NCBI RefSeq assembly: GCF_029168315.1
Contig: NZ_JARGYD010000009.1
Coordinates: forward strand, 1-64,000
Source: Psychromarinibacter halotolerans
Lineage (GTDB): Bacteria > Pseudomonadota > Alphaproteobacteria > Rhodobacterales > Rhodobacteraceae
Direction of reading: 5' to 3'
Length of the DNA: 64,000 nucleotides
In this document: positions 42,985 through 51,435 of the stretch, piece by piece
How the letters are laid out: each line of letters begins with the position of its first letter
Position numbering within the stretch: the stretch's first letter is position 1
Notes under the pieces: generated by a model
The model's input: only the letters and a program-made list of their open reading frames with translations
What the model was told of the DNA's origin: nothing
Databases searched by the model: none
Translations under genes and position numbers: made by a program

Positions 42985-43455
42985 CTAGTCGGACAGGTAG
43001 CGTTCCAGCACGATCGCGGGCATCGCGCCCCGGACAAGGCTATCGGGCAACACGTAGGACGGCAGCAGATCCAGCGTCAGTCGGCGCATCAGGTCGGCGT
43101 TCCCGGCCTCCGACACGTCGATCACGGTGGCGCGCACGCCCAGCCGCTGGGCGAGCGCGGCCAGTTCGTCGACAGCGGGCCCGCAGTCGGCGCAGTCCGG
43201 CGCGGTGAACACGGCGGCGCGCACCGGGCCGTCCGGTGCCCCGACGGTCGGGCGGGACGCATCGAACAACGTGTCGGCCTCGGCCGCGATCAGGTCGCGG
43301 TCTGCTTCCGCCTCGACCGCATACGCGTCCTCCAGCGTCGGGCCGTCGGTATCCAGCGACTTCAGGCGGTCCAGCACGTCCTGCGCCGGGGCCGCCGTGG
43401 CGGACAGCACCAGCACCGCCACAAGCGCCTCCCTGCCCCGCGCCGCACGGGTCAT
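42985..43455 (-). CDS. Exported thioredoxin-like protein with CxxC
   Basis: A 156-residue secreted protein, not a recognised family. A signal peptide (REALVAVLVLSATAAPAQ, cleavage near residue 25) is followed by a charged helix and a thioredoxin-like C-terminal half: AAVFTAPDCADCGPAVDELA gives a redox pair Cys88-x-x-Cys91, followed by a beta-alpha-beta pattern and a cis-Pro-type turn near LLPSYVLPD. A periplasmic thiol role is likely. Its start overlaps the arylamine N-acetyltransferase stop by four bases, and a DsbA-like gene is just upstream. Confidence 0.72.
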   Translation of the reverse strand: MTRAARGREALVAVLVLSATAAPAQDVLDRLKSLDTDGPTLEDAYAVEAEADRDLIAAEADTLFDASRPTVGAPDGPVRAAVFTAPDCADCGPAVDELAALAQRLGVRATVIDVSEAGNADLMRRLTLDLLPSYVLPDSLVRGAMPAIVLERYLSD

Positions 43456-44273
43456 GCGGGCACCGGCAGCGGGTTCTCCAGCCGTTGCCAGACCCGGTCC
43501 AGCAGGTCGGGCGCAGCCTTCAATCCGATGCGGTCGAACACGCGGCCCAGCGCGGCAGCATCCGCGATGTCGTGCCGCGACAGCGCGTCGGGCGTCTCTT
43601 CGGTCAGGTTGCGGTTGAACACGCCAATGCGGGTGTCCCCGTCGAAGCCCGCCACCATCAGGTTCCACGGGAAAACGCTGTTGCGCCACGTTGCGGCGAC
43701 ATGATTGGCGGCTTCGACCTCGGCATCGGTGACCGAGGCGCCGTCGAAACTGTACAGCTTCTGCCAGCCGTCGGGCGTCAGGCGTTCCAGCACATCCTCG
43801 CCCAGCGTCTCGTTACGGGTCATGCGGTAGGTGCCGTTCGCGGCGGCCTGCTCGCCCGGCCTGATCTCGATCGGGGTGCGCGCGCCGGGGCCGCCAAAGC
43901 CGGTGTCGGCCAGCCAGCGGCTGTCGCCGATGCGCACTATCCAAGCAAGATGGCTGCGCGCACCGGGTTCGGGATTGCGCTGCAGCACGCGGGCCAAGGC
44001 GCGGCGGGCGTCGAACCCGGCGGCGGTCATGGCCGCGCCGAACAGCGTGTTGAGTTCATAGCAATACCCGCCCCGTCCCCGGTGCAGGATCTTGGCGGCG
44101 ATGTCAGAGGGGGCAAGCGACGGGGTGTGGCCCAGAAAGGGCTCGATCCCCTCGAACGGGAGGCTGCCCAACTGCGCGGACTGCAGGCGCGCCAGACCCT
44201 CGGGCGTGGCGGGCGGCAATGTATCGAGCCCGAGACGGGCGCAATACCGGGCAAGGTCGGTGTCGGTCAGCAT
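43452..44273 (-). CDS. nat: Arylamine N-acetyltransferase
   Basis: A 273-residue NAT with a complete Cys-His-Asp triad: Cys71 in RGRGGYCYELN, His108 in SHLAWIV and Asp123 in WLADTGFGGPG. NATs transfer acetyl from acetyl-CoA to arylamines and hydrazines; in bacteria the natural substrates are often unknown. Length is normal. The stop overlaps the start of the exported thioredoxin-like gene (ATGA). It is 50 bases downstream of the DsbA-like gene on the same strand. Confidence 0.92.
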   Translation of the reverse strand: MLTDTDLARYCARLGLDTLPPATPEGLARLQSAQLGSLPFEGIEPFLGHTPSLAPSDIAAKILHRGRGGYCYELNTLFGAAMTAAGFDARRALARVLQRNPEPGARSHLAWIVRIGDSRWLADTGFGGPGARTPIEIRPGEQAAANGTYRMTRNETLGEDVLERLTPDGWQKLYSFDGASVTDAEVEAANHVAATWRNSVFPWNLMVAGFDGDTRIGVFNRNLTEETPDALSRHDIADAAALGRVFDRIGLKAAPDLLDRVWQRLENPLPVPA

Positions 44274-44323
44274 CGTCAAAGCGCGGGCGCCGCGCATCCG
44301 GGCGCCCGCAGAAGGCCGGGCGA

Positions 44324-45076
44324 TCAGCCCTCGGCCCGAACCTCGGCGAGGATCTCGCGCATGCCGTCCAGCGGGACATAGCCGCGCACCATCTCGGATT
44401 CGAAGATGAAGGAGGGCGTGCCGCTGATCGCCATGCGCTGCGCCAGCGCGCGGTTCTGGGCGATGATCGTCTCGGTCTCGGCGCTGTTCATCGCGTCGAA
44501 CACGGCGGGGGTGTCGAAGCCCTGCTCCTCCGACATCGCCGACAGGCCTTCCTCGGTGACTTCGCCCCGCATCGTCATCAGCAGGTCGTGCACGGTGCCG
44601 TAGGCTTCGTCGCCCTCGACCGCCTTCACGGCGATCGCGAAGCGCGACGCCAGAACCGACTGTTCACCGAGGATCGGGAATTCCTTGACGATGTAGCGGA
44701 TGTTGCCGTCGCTTTCGATCAGCTCGGACACCTCGGGGTGCGCCTTGCGGCAGTAGCCACAGCGGTAGTCCATGAACTCGACGATGGTGATGTCGCCGTC
44801 CGGGTTGCCGCCGACCCACGAATAGCCGTCGTCGAACAGTTCGTCGCTGTTGGTCTCGACCAGCGTCACGTCGTTGGCGGCCTGCACTTCGGCCTGACGC
44901 TGTTCCAGCACATTAATCGCCTCGAGCAGAACCTCGGGGTTGTCCATCAGGTAGTTGCGGACCTCGGACCGGAAGATCATCCGCTCTTCCTCGGTCATCT
45001 GGGACAGGTCGAAAGCGGCCAGAGGCGTGGCGGTCATCGCGACCAGCGCGGCGACCAGCGGAAGACGGGTTTTCAT
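44324..45076 (-). CDS. DsbA-family periplasmic thiol-disulfide protein
   Basis: A 250-residue exported thioredoxin-fold protein. A signal peptide (LPLVAALVAMTATPLA, cleavage near residue 21) precedes a helical extension (about 25-75) and a DsbA-type core with Cys106-Gly-Tyr-Cys109 (MDYRCGYCRKAHPE) and a cis-proline in SGTPSFIF. The N-terminal extension and CGYC resemble Com1/ScsC-like DsbA relatives. It would form or isomerise disulfides in the periplasm. GAGGA lies before the ATG. Together with the next two genes it forms a minus-strand group. Confidence 0.9.
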   Translation of the reverse strand: MKTRLPLVAALVAMTATPLAAFDLSQMTEEERMIFRSEVRNYLMDNPEVLLEAINVLEQRQAEVQAANDVTLVETNSDELFDDGYSWVGGNPDGDITIVEFMDYRCGYCRKAHPEVSELIESDGNIRYIVKEFPILGEQSVLASRFAIAVKAVEGDEAYGTVHDLLMTMRGEVTEEGLSAMSEEQGFDTPAVFDAMNSAETETIIAQNRALAQRMAISGTPSFIFESEMVRGYVPLDGMREILAEVRAEG

Positions 45077-45293
45077 ATGGTTTTTCCTCACTGAATTCCG
45101 GCGGCGTGCGCCGCTGATAACATATCCCGGGACCGGATCCATCCTGCGACGCCGCGCGACGGGTGCGGGCCAACAGCCGCACGACCGGCGTCGCGCGCAT
45201 CTGCGCGCAGTCGCGTGGGTACGTGGGGCGCCATTGACTGTCCGTCTCTCCGGGTGCAGGTCCTGCGTTGCGGCAGAGCATAGAGAGGGCGGG

Positions 45294-46433
45294 ATGCGGA
45301 ACTCAAGGCGCAGCGAAGTCGATCCCTTCATTGTGATGGATGTAATGGAAGCGGCGCGGCAGGCCGAGGCTTCCGGGCAACACGTTATCCATATGGAGGT
45401 GGGCCAGCCGGGCACCCCGGCCCCCGCCGGCGCGCGGGCCGCGCTGACCCGGGCGATGGGCGCGGACCCGCTGGGCTATACCGTATCGCTGGGGCTGCCC
45501 GCGCTGCGCGAGCGGATCGCGGGGCTGTACCAAGACTGGTACGGCGTCGATCTGGACCCGGCCCGCGTGGTTGTCACATCGGGGTCGTCGGGCGCGTTCC
45601 TGCTGGCCTTCTCGGCGCTGTTCGACAGCGGCGACAAGGTGGGCATCGGCGCGCCGGGCTATCCGTCGTACCGCCACATCCTGACCGCACTGGGCCTGAC
45701 CCCGGTGATGATCGAAACCGCGCCGGAAAACCGGCTTCAGCCGGTGCCGGGCGACCTGCCGCCGGATCTTGCCGGGCTGATGGTCGCCTCGCCCGCGAAC
45801 CCCACCGGCACGATGCTGGACCGCGACGCGCTGGCGGCGCTGATCGGGGCGGCGCAGGCGAACGGCACGGCCTTCATCTCGGACGAGATCTATCACGGCA
45901 TCGAATACGAGCGGAAAGCGGTGACGGCGCTGGAAATCTCGGACGACGTCTATGTGATCAACTCGTTCTCGAAGTACTTCAGCATGACTGGATGGCGGGT
46001 CGGCTGGATGGTGGTGCCCGAGGACCACGTCCGCGCCGTCGAGCGGCTGGCGCAGAACATGTTCATCTGCGCGCCCCACGTCAGCCAGGTCGCGGCGCTG
46101 GCGGCGATGGACTGCACCGACGAGTTGCAGGCGAACATGGCGGTCTATGCCGAGAACCGGCGCCTGATGCTGGAGGGCCTGCCGGACGCGGGCTTTACCG
46201 AGATCGCGCCGCCGGACGGGGCGTTCTACGTCTATGCGGACGTGTCGGCGCTGACCTCGGACAGCCGCGCCTTCGCGGCGGAGATCCTGCGCGAGGCCGG
46301 GGTGGCGGTGACGCCGGGGCTGGATTTCGACGCCGCACGCGGTGCCGGAACGCTGCGGTTTTCCTATGCGCGGTCCACCGAGGACATCCGCGAGGGGCTG
46401 GCACGGCTGAAGGCGTTCATGGCCGCACGGTAA
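45294..46433 (+). CDS. Class I/II PLP-dependent aminotransferase
   Basis: A 379-residue fold-type I enzyme. Lys227 in VINSFSKYFSMTGWRVGW is the PLP lysine, ASPANPTGTM holds the substrate-binding asparagine, and SDEIYHGIEY the cofactor-binding aspartate and tyrosine. It resembles the aspartate/alanine aminotransferase group, but the amino donor cannot be assigned. The ATG follows AGAGAGGG; the longer open frame to its left reads through the promoter region of the divergent DsbA-like gene. Confidence 0.9.
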   Translation: MRNSRRSEVDPFIVMDVMEAARQAEASGQHVIHMEVGQPGTPAPAGARAALTRAMGADPLGYTVSLGLPALRERIAGLYQDWYGVDLDPARVVVTSGSSGAFLLAFSALFDSGDKVGIGAPGYPSYRHILTALGLTPVMIETAPENRLQPVPGDLPPDLAGLMVASPANPTGTMLDRDALAALIGAAQANGTAFISDEIYHGIEYERKAVTALEISDDVYVINSFSKYFSMTGWRVGWMVVPEDHVRAVERLAQNMFICAPHVSQVAALAAMDCTDELQANMAVYAENRRLMLEGLPDAGFTEIAPPDGAFYVYADVSALTSDSRAFAAEILREAGVAVTPGLDFDAARGAGTLRFSYARSTEDIREGLARLKAFMAAR

Positions 46434-46488
46434 CGCGCGGTCGCGGGGCGGGATGGGCGCGCGTCGGAGGCGCGATTGCGACAGGGCG

Positions 46489-46599
46489 GATGGGGGCTCT
46501 GCCTCCCGTCACACCGAAGGTGCGCTAGTATCCAGCGCGATGGGGGCGCTGCCCCCGTCGCTTCGCGACTCCCCCGAGGTATTTGGAAAGAGAAGAAGC
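46489..46599 (+). repeat. Intergenic multi-hairpin repeat, copy R4 (with partial duplicate)
   Basis: GGGGGC-GCT-GCCCCC, stem GTCGC-TTC-GCGAC, then TCCCCCGAGGTATTTGG and AAAGAGAAGAAG. Upstream within the same gap is a second, decayed unit: GGGGGC-TCT-GCCTCC, a CACC-GAAG-GTG hairpin and a GCGCT/AGCGC pair. It lies between two plus-strand genes, so it is not restricted to convergent gaps. Confidence 0.75.
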
Positions 46600-46691
46600 A
46601 AGCGGAGGGCCCGTCTTGCGGTCGGTGCTTTTCGTGCGTCGGGAAAGCCGGTATGGTTCGGCGCACATCGGCGCAGACCGGCGAAGGCGAC

Positions 46692-47903
46692 ATGAGCAGG
46701 CTTTTCATCATATTTTGCGCGCTCTTCTGGGGCGTGGCGGTTCAGGCGCAGGACCTTGCGGGACTGGCGCGCGTCGACGCGGCCGCGTCCTCGATCAGCG
46801 ACAGCGCGGAGGGTGCGGAACTGGTCCTGGCCCTGAGCCAGCCGGTGCCCTACCGCGTCTTCACGCTGGACGCGCCGCGTCGGCTGGTGCTGGATTTCTC
46901 GACCGTCGACTGGACCGGGCTGGACCCCGAGGGGTTCGACCGGTCAAAGGCGGTGACGTCGGTGTCGGTCGGCCCGTTCCGTCCCGGCTGGTCGCGGATG
47001 GTGGTCGAGCTGGCGGCGCCGATGGCGGTGTCCGAGGCCTGGATGGACACCGGCGCGGAAGCCGCCGTCACCGTGCGGCTGACCCCTGTGGCGCCCGAGG
47101 CGTTCGCCGAAGCCGCCGGTGCGCCGTCCAGCGCCCTGTTCGCCCTGCCCGAGCCCGCCGTCCCGGCAGAACCCGCGCATCGGCGGCAGGACGGGACGCG
47201 CCCTGTGGTGGTGGTGCTGGACCCCGGCCACGGCGGCATCGACCCGGGTGCAGAGCGCGACGGCGTGGTCGAGGCGGCCCTGATGCTGCAGTTCGCCCGC
47301 GACCTGCGCGACGTGCTGCGCCGGACCGGCGGGTTCGAGGTTTATATGACCCGCGACGACGATATCTTCGTGCCTTTGGAGATGCGCGTCTCGATCGCGC
47401 GGATGGCGGGGGCGGATGTGTTCATCTCGCTTCATGCCGACGCGCTGGCCGAGGGGCGTGCGCGGGGCGCCACGATCTATACCCTGAGCGAGATCGCGTC
47501 GGACGTCGCGTCCGAGAAGCTGGCGGAGCGGCACGACCGGGGCGATCTGCTGGCGGGCGTCGACCTGACCGAGCATGACGACCGGATCGCGCGGGTTCTG
47601 ATGGAACTGGCGCGGAACGAGACGCAGCCACGGTCGGACCGTTTGGCGGACGCGCTTGTCGCAGGGCTGCACGACACCATCGGCCCGCTGTACAAGCGTC
47701 CCCGGCTGGAGGCGTCGTTTTCCGTTCTGAAGGCGGCGGACATCCCGTCGGTGCTGATCGAATTGGGGTTCCTGTCGTCCGAAACCGACCGCGAGAACCT
47801 GACGTCCGAAGACTGGCGCGCCGCCGCCGCGCTTGGCATTCGCGACGCGCTGCTGGCGTGGGCCGCGGCGGATGCCGCCGAGGCAGAGCTGCTGCGGCAG
47901 TGA
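46692..47903 (+). CDS. N-acetylmuramoyl-L-alanine amidase (AmiC-like)
   Basis: A 403-residue periplasmic amidase that splits septal peptidoglycan during division. A signal peptide (MSRLFIIFCALFWGVAVQAQ) precedes an AMIN-type targeting domain (about 25-140), a Pro/Ala linker and an Amidase_3 catalytic domain (about 175-395), with zinc ligands in LDPGHGGIDPG, VVEAALMLQ and FISLHADA, and a late catalytic Glu in SVLIELGFLSS. In many alphaproteobacteria this gene lies directly before PBP1A; here a minus-strand methyltransferase gene separates them. Confidence 0.92.
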   Translation: MSRLFIIFCALFWGVAVQAQDLAGLARVDAAASSISDSAEGAELVLALSQPVPYRVFTLDAPRRLVLDFSTVDWTGLDPEGFDRSKAVTSVSVGPFRPGWSRMVVELAAPMAVSEAWMDTGAEAAVTVRLTPVAPEAFAEAAGAPSSALFALPEPAVPAEPAHRRQDGTRPVVVVLDPGHGGIDPGAERDGVVEAALMLQFARDLRDVLRRTGGFEVYMTRDDDIFVPLEMRVSIARMAGADVFISLHADALAEGRARGATIYTLSEIASDVASEKLAERHDRGDLLAGVDLTEHDDRIARVLMELARNETQPRSDRLADALVAGLHDTIGPLYKRPRLEASFSVLKAADIPSVLIELGFLSSETDRENLTSEDWRAAAALGIRDALLAWAAADAAEAELLRQ

Positions 47904-47913
47904 CGCGGGCGCG

Positions 47914-48522
47914 TCAGGCGTCTTCGTCGCGGCGCTTGCGGGCCAGCCAGACCGAGTGGCCGGCGCAGGCCGGGTCCTCGGGCTTGAAATCCACCACGTC
48001 GAACCCGGCCGCATCAAGGCAGGCGCGGTACTCATCCGGTGACAGGCTGGCGTGATAGACGGGCTCGCCCTCGACCCGGCCAATCGGCTCTCCGGCGTCG
48101 GGGCCCGAGGTGAACATCAGCACCGCGCGCGGCGCGGCATGGGCGGCGAAGGTCGGGAACATCTCGCGCTGATCGCCGGGCGACAGGTGGAAAAAGCTGT
48201 CCCAAGCCAGCAGCGCGTCGAACCGGCGGCCAAGGTTCAGACCGCGCATGTCGGACCGGATGCAGTCGGCCCCGGGCAGGTTCTGCCGGAACAGCGCCAC
48301 CATCGCAGGCGCGCCGTCGACCCCGGTCACCACGCAGCGGCGGTCCAGCAGGTATTCGGCAATCGGCCGGCCGGGGCCGCAGCCGATGTCCAGCACGCGG
48401 CGCCCCGGCGCGAAGTTCAGCATCCGGTCCAGCCAGCGCCGTTCGAACAGGGTCTTGTCGCGGCTGGCGGCGTAACCGCGCGCAACGCGTTCGTATGTGG
48501 GCAGAATATCCTCGGGTCTCAT
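47914..48522 (-). CDS. Class I SAM-dependent methyltransferase
   Basis: A 202-residue Rossmann-fold methyltransferase. VLDIGCGPGRPIAEYLLDR is the SAM-binding motif I, VTGVDGAPAMV motif Post I, and FDALLAWDSFFHLS motif II/III. The target is unknown. It is small and single-domain, and lies antisense between the amiC-like and PBP1A genes, which are often adjacent in relatives, so it may be a later insertion. Its stop is 11 bases from the amiC-like stop. Confidence 0.87.
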   Translation of the reverse strand: MRPEDILPTYERVARGYAASRDKTLFERRWLDRMLNFAPGRRVLDIGCGPGRPIAEYLLDRRCVVTGVDGAPAMVALFRQNLPGADCIRSDMRGLNLGRRFDALLAWDSFFHLSPGDQREMFPTFAAHAAPRAVLMFTSGPDAGEPIGRVEGEPVYHASLSPDEYRACLDAAGFDVVDFKPEDPACAGHSVWLARKRRDEDA

Positions 48523-48623
48523 CCCGGAAGCGTTATGGACGGGGCGCGCCCTGCGCAACCCCCCGGCAGCGACGCGGCCTTGGGCCGCACCATCACATGG
48601 GCGCGATGCCGCCGATCCTTCTT

Positions 48624-48650
48624 TTGACGTGAACCCAAAGCTTCTATAGT
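48624..48650 (+). promoter_or_regulatory. Probable sigma-70-type promoter of the PBP1A gene
   Basis: TTGACG at 48624 and TATAGT at 48645 flank a 15-base spacer (16 if TTTGAC is taken as the -35). It lies 33 bases before the PBP1A start, in the 161-base gap to the divergent methyltransferase. Confidence 0.5.
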
Positions 48651-48683
48651 CCCCGTCTGATCCGGGAAAGGCAGGAATTGTCC

Positions 48684-51233
48684 ATGCTGCGCATCATCGC
48701 ATCGTTCTTCGGCGCCATCTTCAGCTGGATCACGATCGGCATCGTCATGGCCGCGCTGACCATCGGCGCGGTGTTCTACATGTACGGCCGCGACCTTCCG
48801 AATCACGAACAGCTGGCGCTGTACGCGCCCCCCACCATCAGCCGCATCTACAGCGGCGAGGGGCGGCTGATCGACGAGTTCGCCAAGGAACGCCGCCTGT
48901 TCACCCCGATCGAGGACATTCCCGACATCGTGAAGCAGGCCTTCATCTCGGCCGAGGACAAGAACTTCTACCAGCACCGCGGCTATGACCCGCGCGGCAT
49001 GGTGGCGGCGGCGCTGGACGCCTTGCGCGGCGGACGGCTGCGGGGCGCCTCGACCATTCCGCAGCAGGTGGTGAAGAACTTCCTGCTGTCGTCGGACCGG
49101 TCGGCGGAACGGAAGATCAAGGAACTGATCCTGTCGGTGCGGCTGGAGAACACGCTGACCAAGGACCAGATCCTGGAACTGTACCTGAACGAAATCTATC
49201 TGGGCCAGAACTCGTACGGCGTGACCGCCGCCGCGCAGGTGTATTTCAACAAGACGCTCGAGGAGCTGACCGTGGCCGAGGCCGCCTATCTGGGCGCCCT
49301 GCCGCAACAGCCCGCGCGGACGCACCCGGTGCGCGACCGCGACTTTGCCCTGTCGCGGCGCGACTATGTGCTGCGCGAGATGCGCGAGAACGGCTATATC
49401 ACCCCGGCCCAGTACGACATCGCCTCGGAAGACCCGCTGCGGACGGTGCAGGCCGGCGACTTCGACAGCTTCCGGTCGGTGCTGCCGCCGCGCGATTACT
49501 TCACCGACGAGATCCGCCGCCAGCTGTCGCGCGACTTCGGGACCGAGGAATTCTTCGGCGGCGGCCTGACGATCCGGGCCACCATCGACCCCGAACTGCA
49601 GCAGGTTGCGGCGACCGCGCTGCAAAACGGGCTGGAAACCTACGACCGGGGCCTTGGCGTGTGGCATGGCACGGTCACCACGCTCGACCCCTCGCTGCTG
49701 ACGACCGAGGACGACTGGCGCGCGGCGCTGGCCGACGTCGACATCGCGCGCGACATCGCGGGCTGGCATCCCGCCGTGGTGCTGGAGGTCGGCAACAACG
49801 ACGCCCGGATCGGCATCGAGGGCGTGGACGAAGACGACGACGGCCACTGGATTCCCGCCAAGGACGTGACATGGGCCCGCCCGCGCCGGGAAGACGGATC
49901 GCTTGGCAACCGCGCCAACGTCGCGGGCGACCTGCTGAAGGTGGGCGACGTCGTGCACATCCGCGCCATGACCTCGGACAGCGACGGCAGCTTCATTCGC
50001 TGGACGCTGCGGCAGGTCCCCGAGGTGCAGGGCGGTTTCATGGCGATGGACGTCGAGAACGGCCGCGTGCTGGCGATGCAGGGCGGCTTCAGCTACGACG
50101 ATTCCGTGTTCAACCGCGCGACACAAGCGACGCGGCAGCCCGGGTCCAGCTTCAAGCCCTTCGTCTATGCCTCGGCGCTGGACAGCGGCTTCACCCCCGC
50201 CACCATCCTGATCGACGCCCCGATCGAGGTCGACACCGGCGCCGGTGTGTGGCGGCCCACCAATGCCTCGCAACAGTTCTACGGGCCGACGCCGCTGCGG
50301 ACCGGCATCGAACGGTCGCGGAACCTGATGACCGTGCGCCTTGCGCAAGAGATCGGGATGGACCTTGTGGCCAGCTACGCGGAACGCTTCGGCGTCTACG
50401 ACCGGCTGGAACCCTTCCTTGCCAACAGCCTTGGCGCGCAGGAGACGACGCTGTTCAAGATGGTCGCCGCCTACGCGATGTTCGCCAACGGCGGGCGGCG
50501 GGTCGAACCGACGCTGGTCGACCGTGTGCAGAACCGCCGGGGCGAGACGATCTATCGCCACGACCAGCGCGAATGCGTCGACTGCGAGGTGGCGTCGCTG
50601 GAAAACGGGCTGGCCCCCGAGATCGTGTCGCACAACGAACGGGTGATGAACGCGATCACCGCATACCAGCTGACGTCGATGATGCAGGGCGTGGTGCAGC
50701 GCGGCACGGCCGCGGGCCGCGTCAACGTCGGCGTGCCGGTGGCCGGAAAGACCGGAACCACCAACGACGCCAAGGACGTCTGGTTCGTGGGCTTCACCTC
50801 GAACATCGTGGCGGGCTGCTATATCGGCTATGACCGGCCGCGCCGGATGCCGGGCGCTTCGGGCGGCGGCATGTGTGCCCCGGTCTGGAACGAGTTCATG
50901 AAGGTCGCGACCGAGAAGTACGGCGGCGGTCCGTTCGACGTGCCTCCTGGCGGGCGGTTCATCAAGATCGACCGCTTCACCGGCGCTCGCCTGCCCGATG
51001 ACGCGCAGGGCGAAAACGTGGTGGCCGAGTATTTCCGCAGCGGCGAAGAGCCCGTGTTCGGCGTCATGTTCGATGGCGGCTGGGCGATGGGGTCGAACCT
51101 GCCGATGTTCGCCCCGGGCGAAGGCGAAGGCGTGATCGATCAGGGCGTTACCGTCGAAACCTCGGACGGTCAGGTCACGATCATTCCCGACAAGGCCGAC
51201 TTCGGAACGCTCAGTACCGGCGGGCTGTACTAG
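48684..51233 (+). CDS. mrcA: Penicillin-binding protein 1A (class A, transglycosylase/transpeptidase)
   Basis: An 849-residue bifunctional peptidoglycan synthase. One transmembrane helix (about 12-34) precedes a GT51 transglycosylase domain with catalytic Glu91 (FISAEDKNFYQHRGYD) and RGASTIPQQVVKNFLLS. An OB-like insert follows, then the transpeptidase with SxxK in PGSSFKPF (about 487), SxN in IERSRNLMTVR and KTG in AGKTGTTNDAKDVWFVG (about 689). AGGA lies before the ATG at 48684; a TTG two codons earlier is possible. It makes glycan strands and cross-links at the inner membrane. Confidence 0.95.
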   Translation: MLRIIASFFGAIFSWITIGIVMAALTIGAVFYMYGRDLPNHEQLALYAPPTISRIYSGEGRLIDEFAKERRLFTPIEDIPDIVKQAFISAEDKNFYQHRGYDPRGMVAAALDALRGGRLRGASTIPQQVVKNFLLSSDRSAERKIKELILSVRLENTLTKDQILELYLNEIYLGQNSYGVTAAAQVYFNKTLEELTVAEAAYLGALPQQPARTHPVRDRDFALSRRDYVLREMRENGYITPAQYDIASEDPLRTVQAGDFDSFRSVLPPRDYFTDEIRRQLSRDFGTEEFFGGGLTIRATIDPELQQVAATALQNGLETYDRGLGVWHGTVTTLDPSLLTTEDDWRAALADVDIARDIAGWHPAVVLEVGNNDARIGIEGVDEDDDGHWIPAKDVTWARPRREDGSLGNRANVAGDLLKVGDVVHIRAMTSDSDGSFIRWTLRQVPEVQGGFMAMDVENGRVLAMQGGFSYDDSVFNRATQATRQPGSSFKPFVYASALDSGFTPATILIDAPIEVDTGAGVWRPTNASQQFYGPTPLRTGIERSRNLMTVRLAQEIGMDLVASYAERFGVYDRLEPFLANSLGAQETTLFKMVAAYAMFANGGRRVEPTLVDRVQNRRGETIYRHDQRECVDCEVASLENGLAPEIVSHNERVMNAITAYQLTSMMQGVVQRGTAAGRVNVGVPVAGKTGTTNDAKDVWFVGFTSNIVAGCYIGYDRPRRMPGASGGGMCAPVWNEFMKVATEKYGGGPFDVPPGGRFIKIDRFTGARLPDDAQGENVVAEYFRSGEEPVFGVMFDGGWAMGSNLPMFAPGEGEGVIDQGVTVETSDGQVTIIPDKADFGTLSTGGLY

Positions 51234-51435
51234 GCCCGCCACCGCCGCCTTCAGCCGGTCAAACGCCCCTTTCCCCTCCCCGCCGCCTCGCCCGCGGAAC
51301 GCAGACCATATGCGCCAGACCGCCGGAAAGGGTGGTGCCGGGAGAACATGCTTGCGACATGCACGGATTCACGATTGATCCTTAGGCAGACCCGATCTGT
51401 ATATCGGGCACGTTGGTAATAAGACGCGAGTAACG

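Noticed and set aside
48519..51242. A 907-codon open frame opposite the PBP1A gene
   Set aside because: It is the mirror of a GC-rich gene; the translation is His-, Arg- and Gly-rich with no domain, while the plus strand has all PBP1A motifs.
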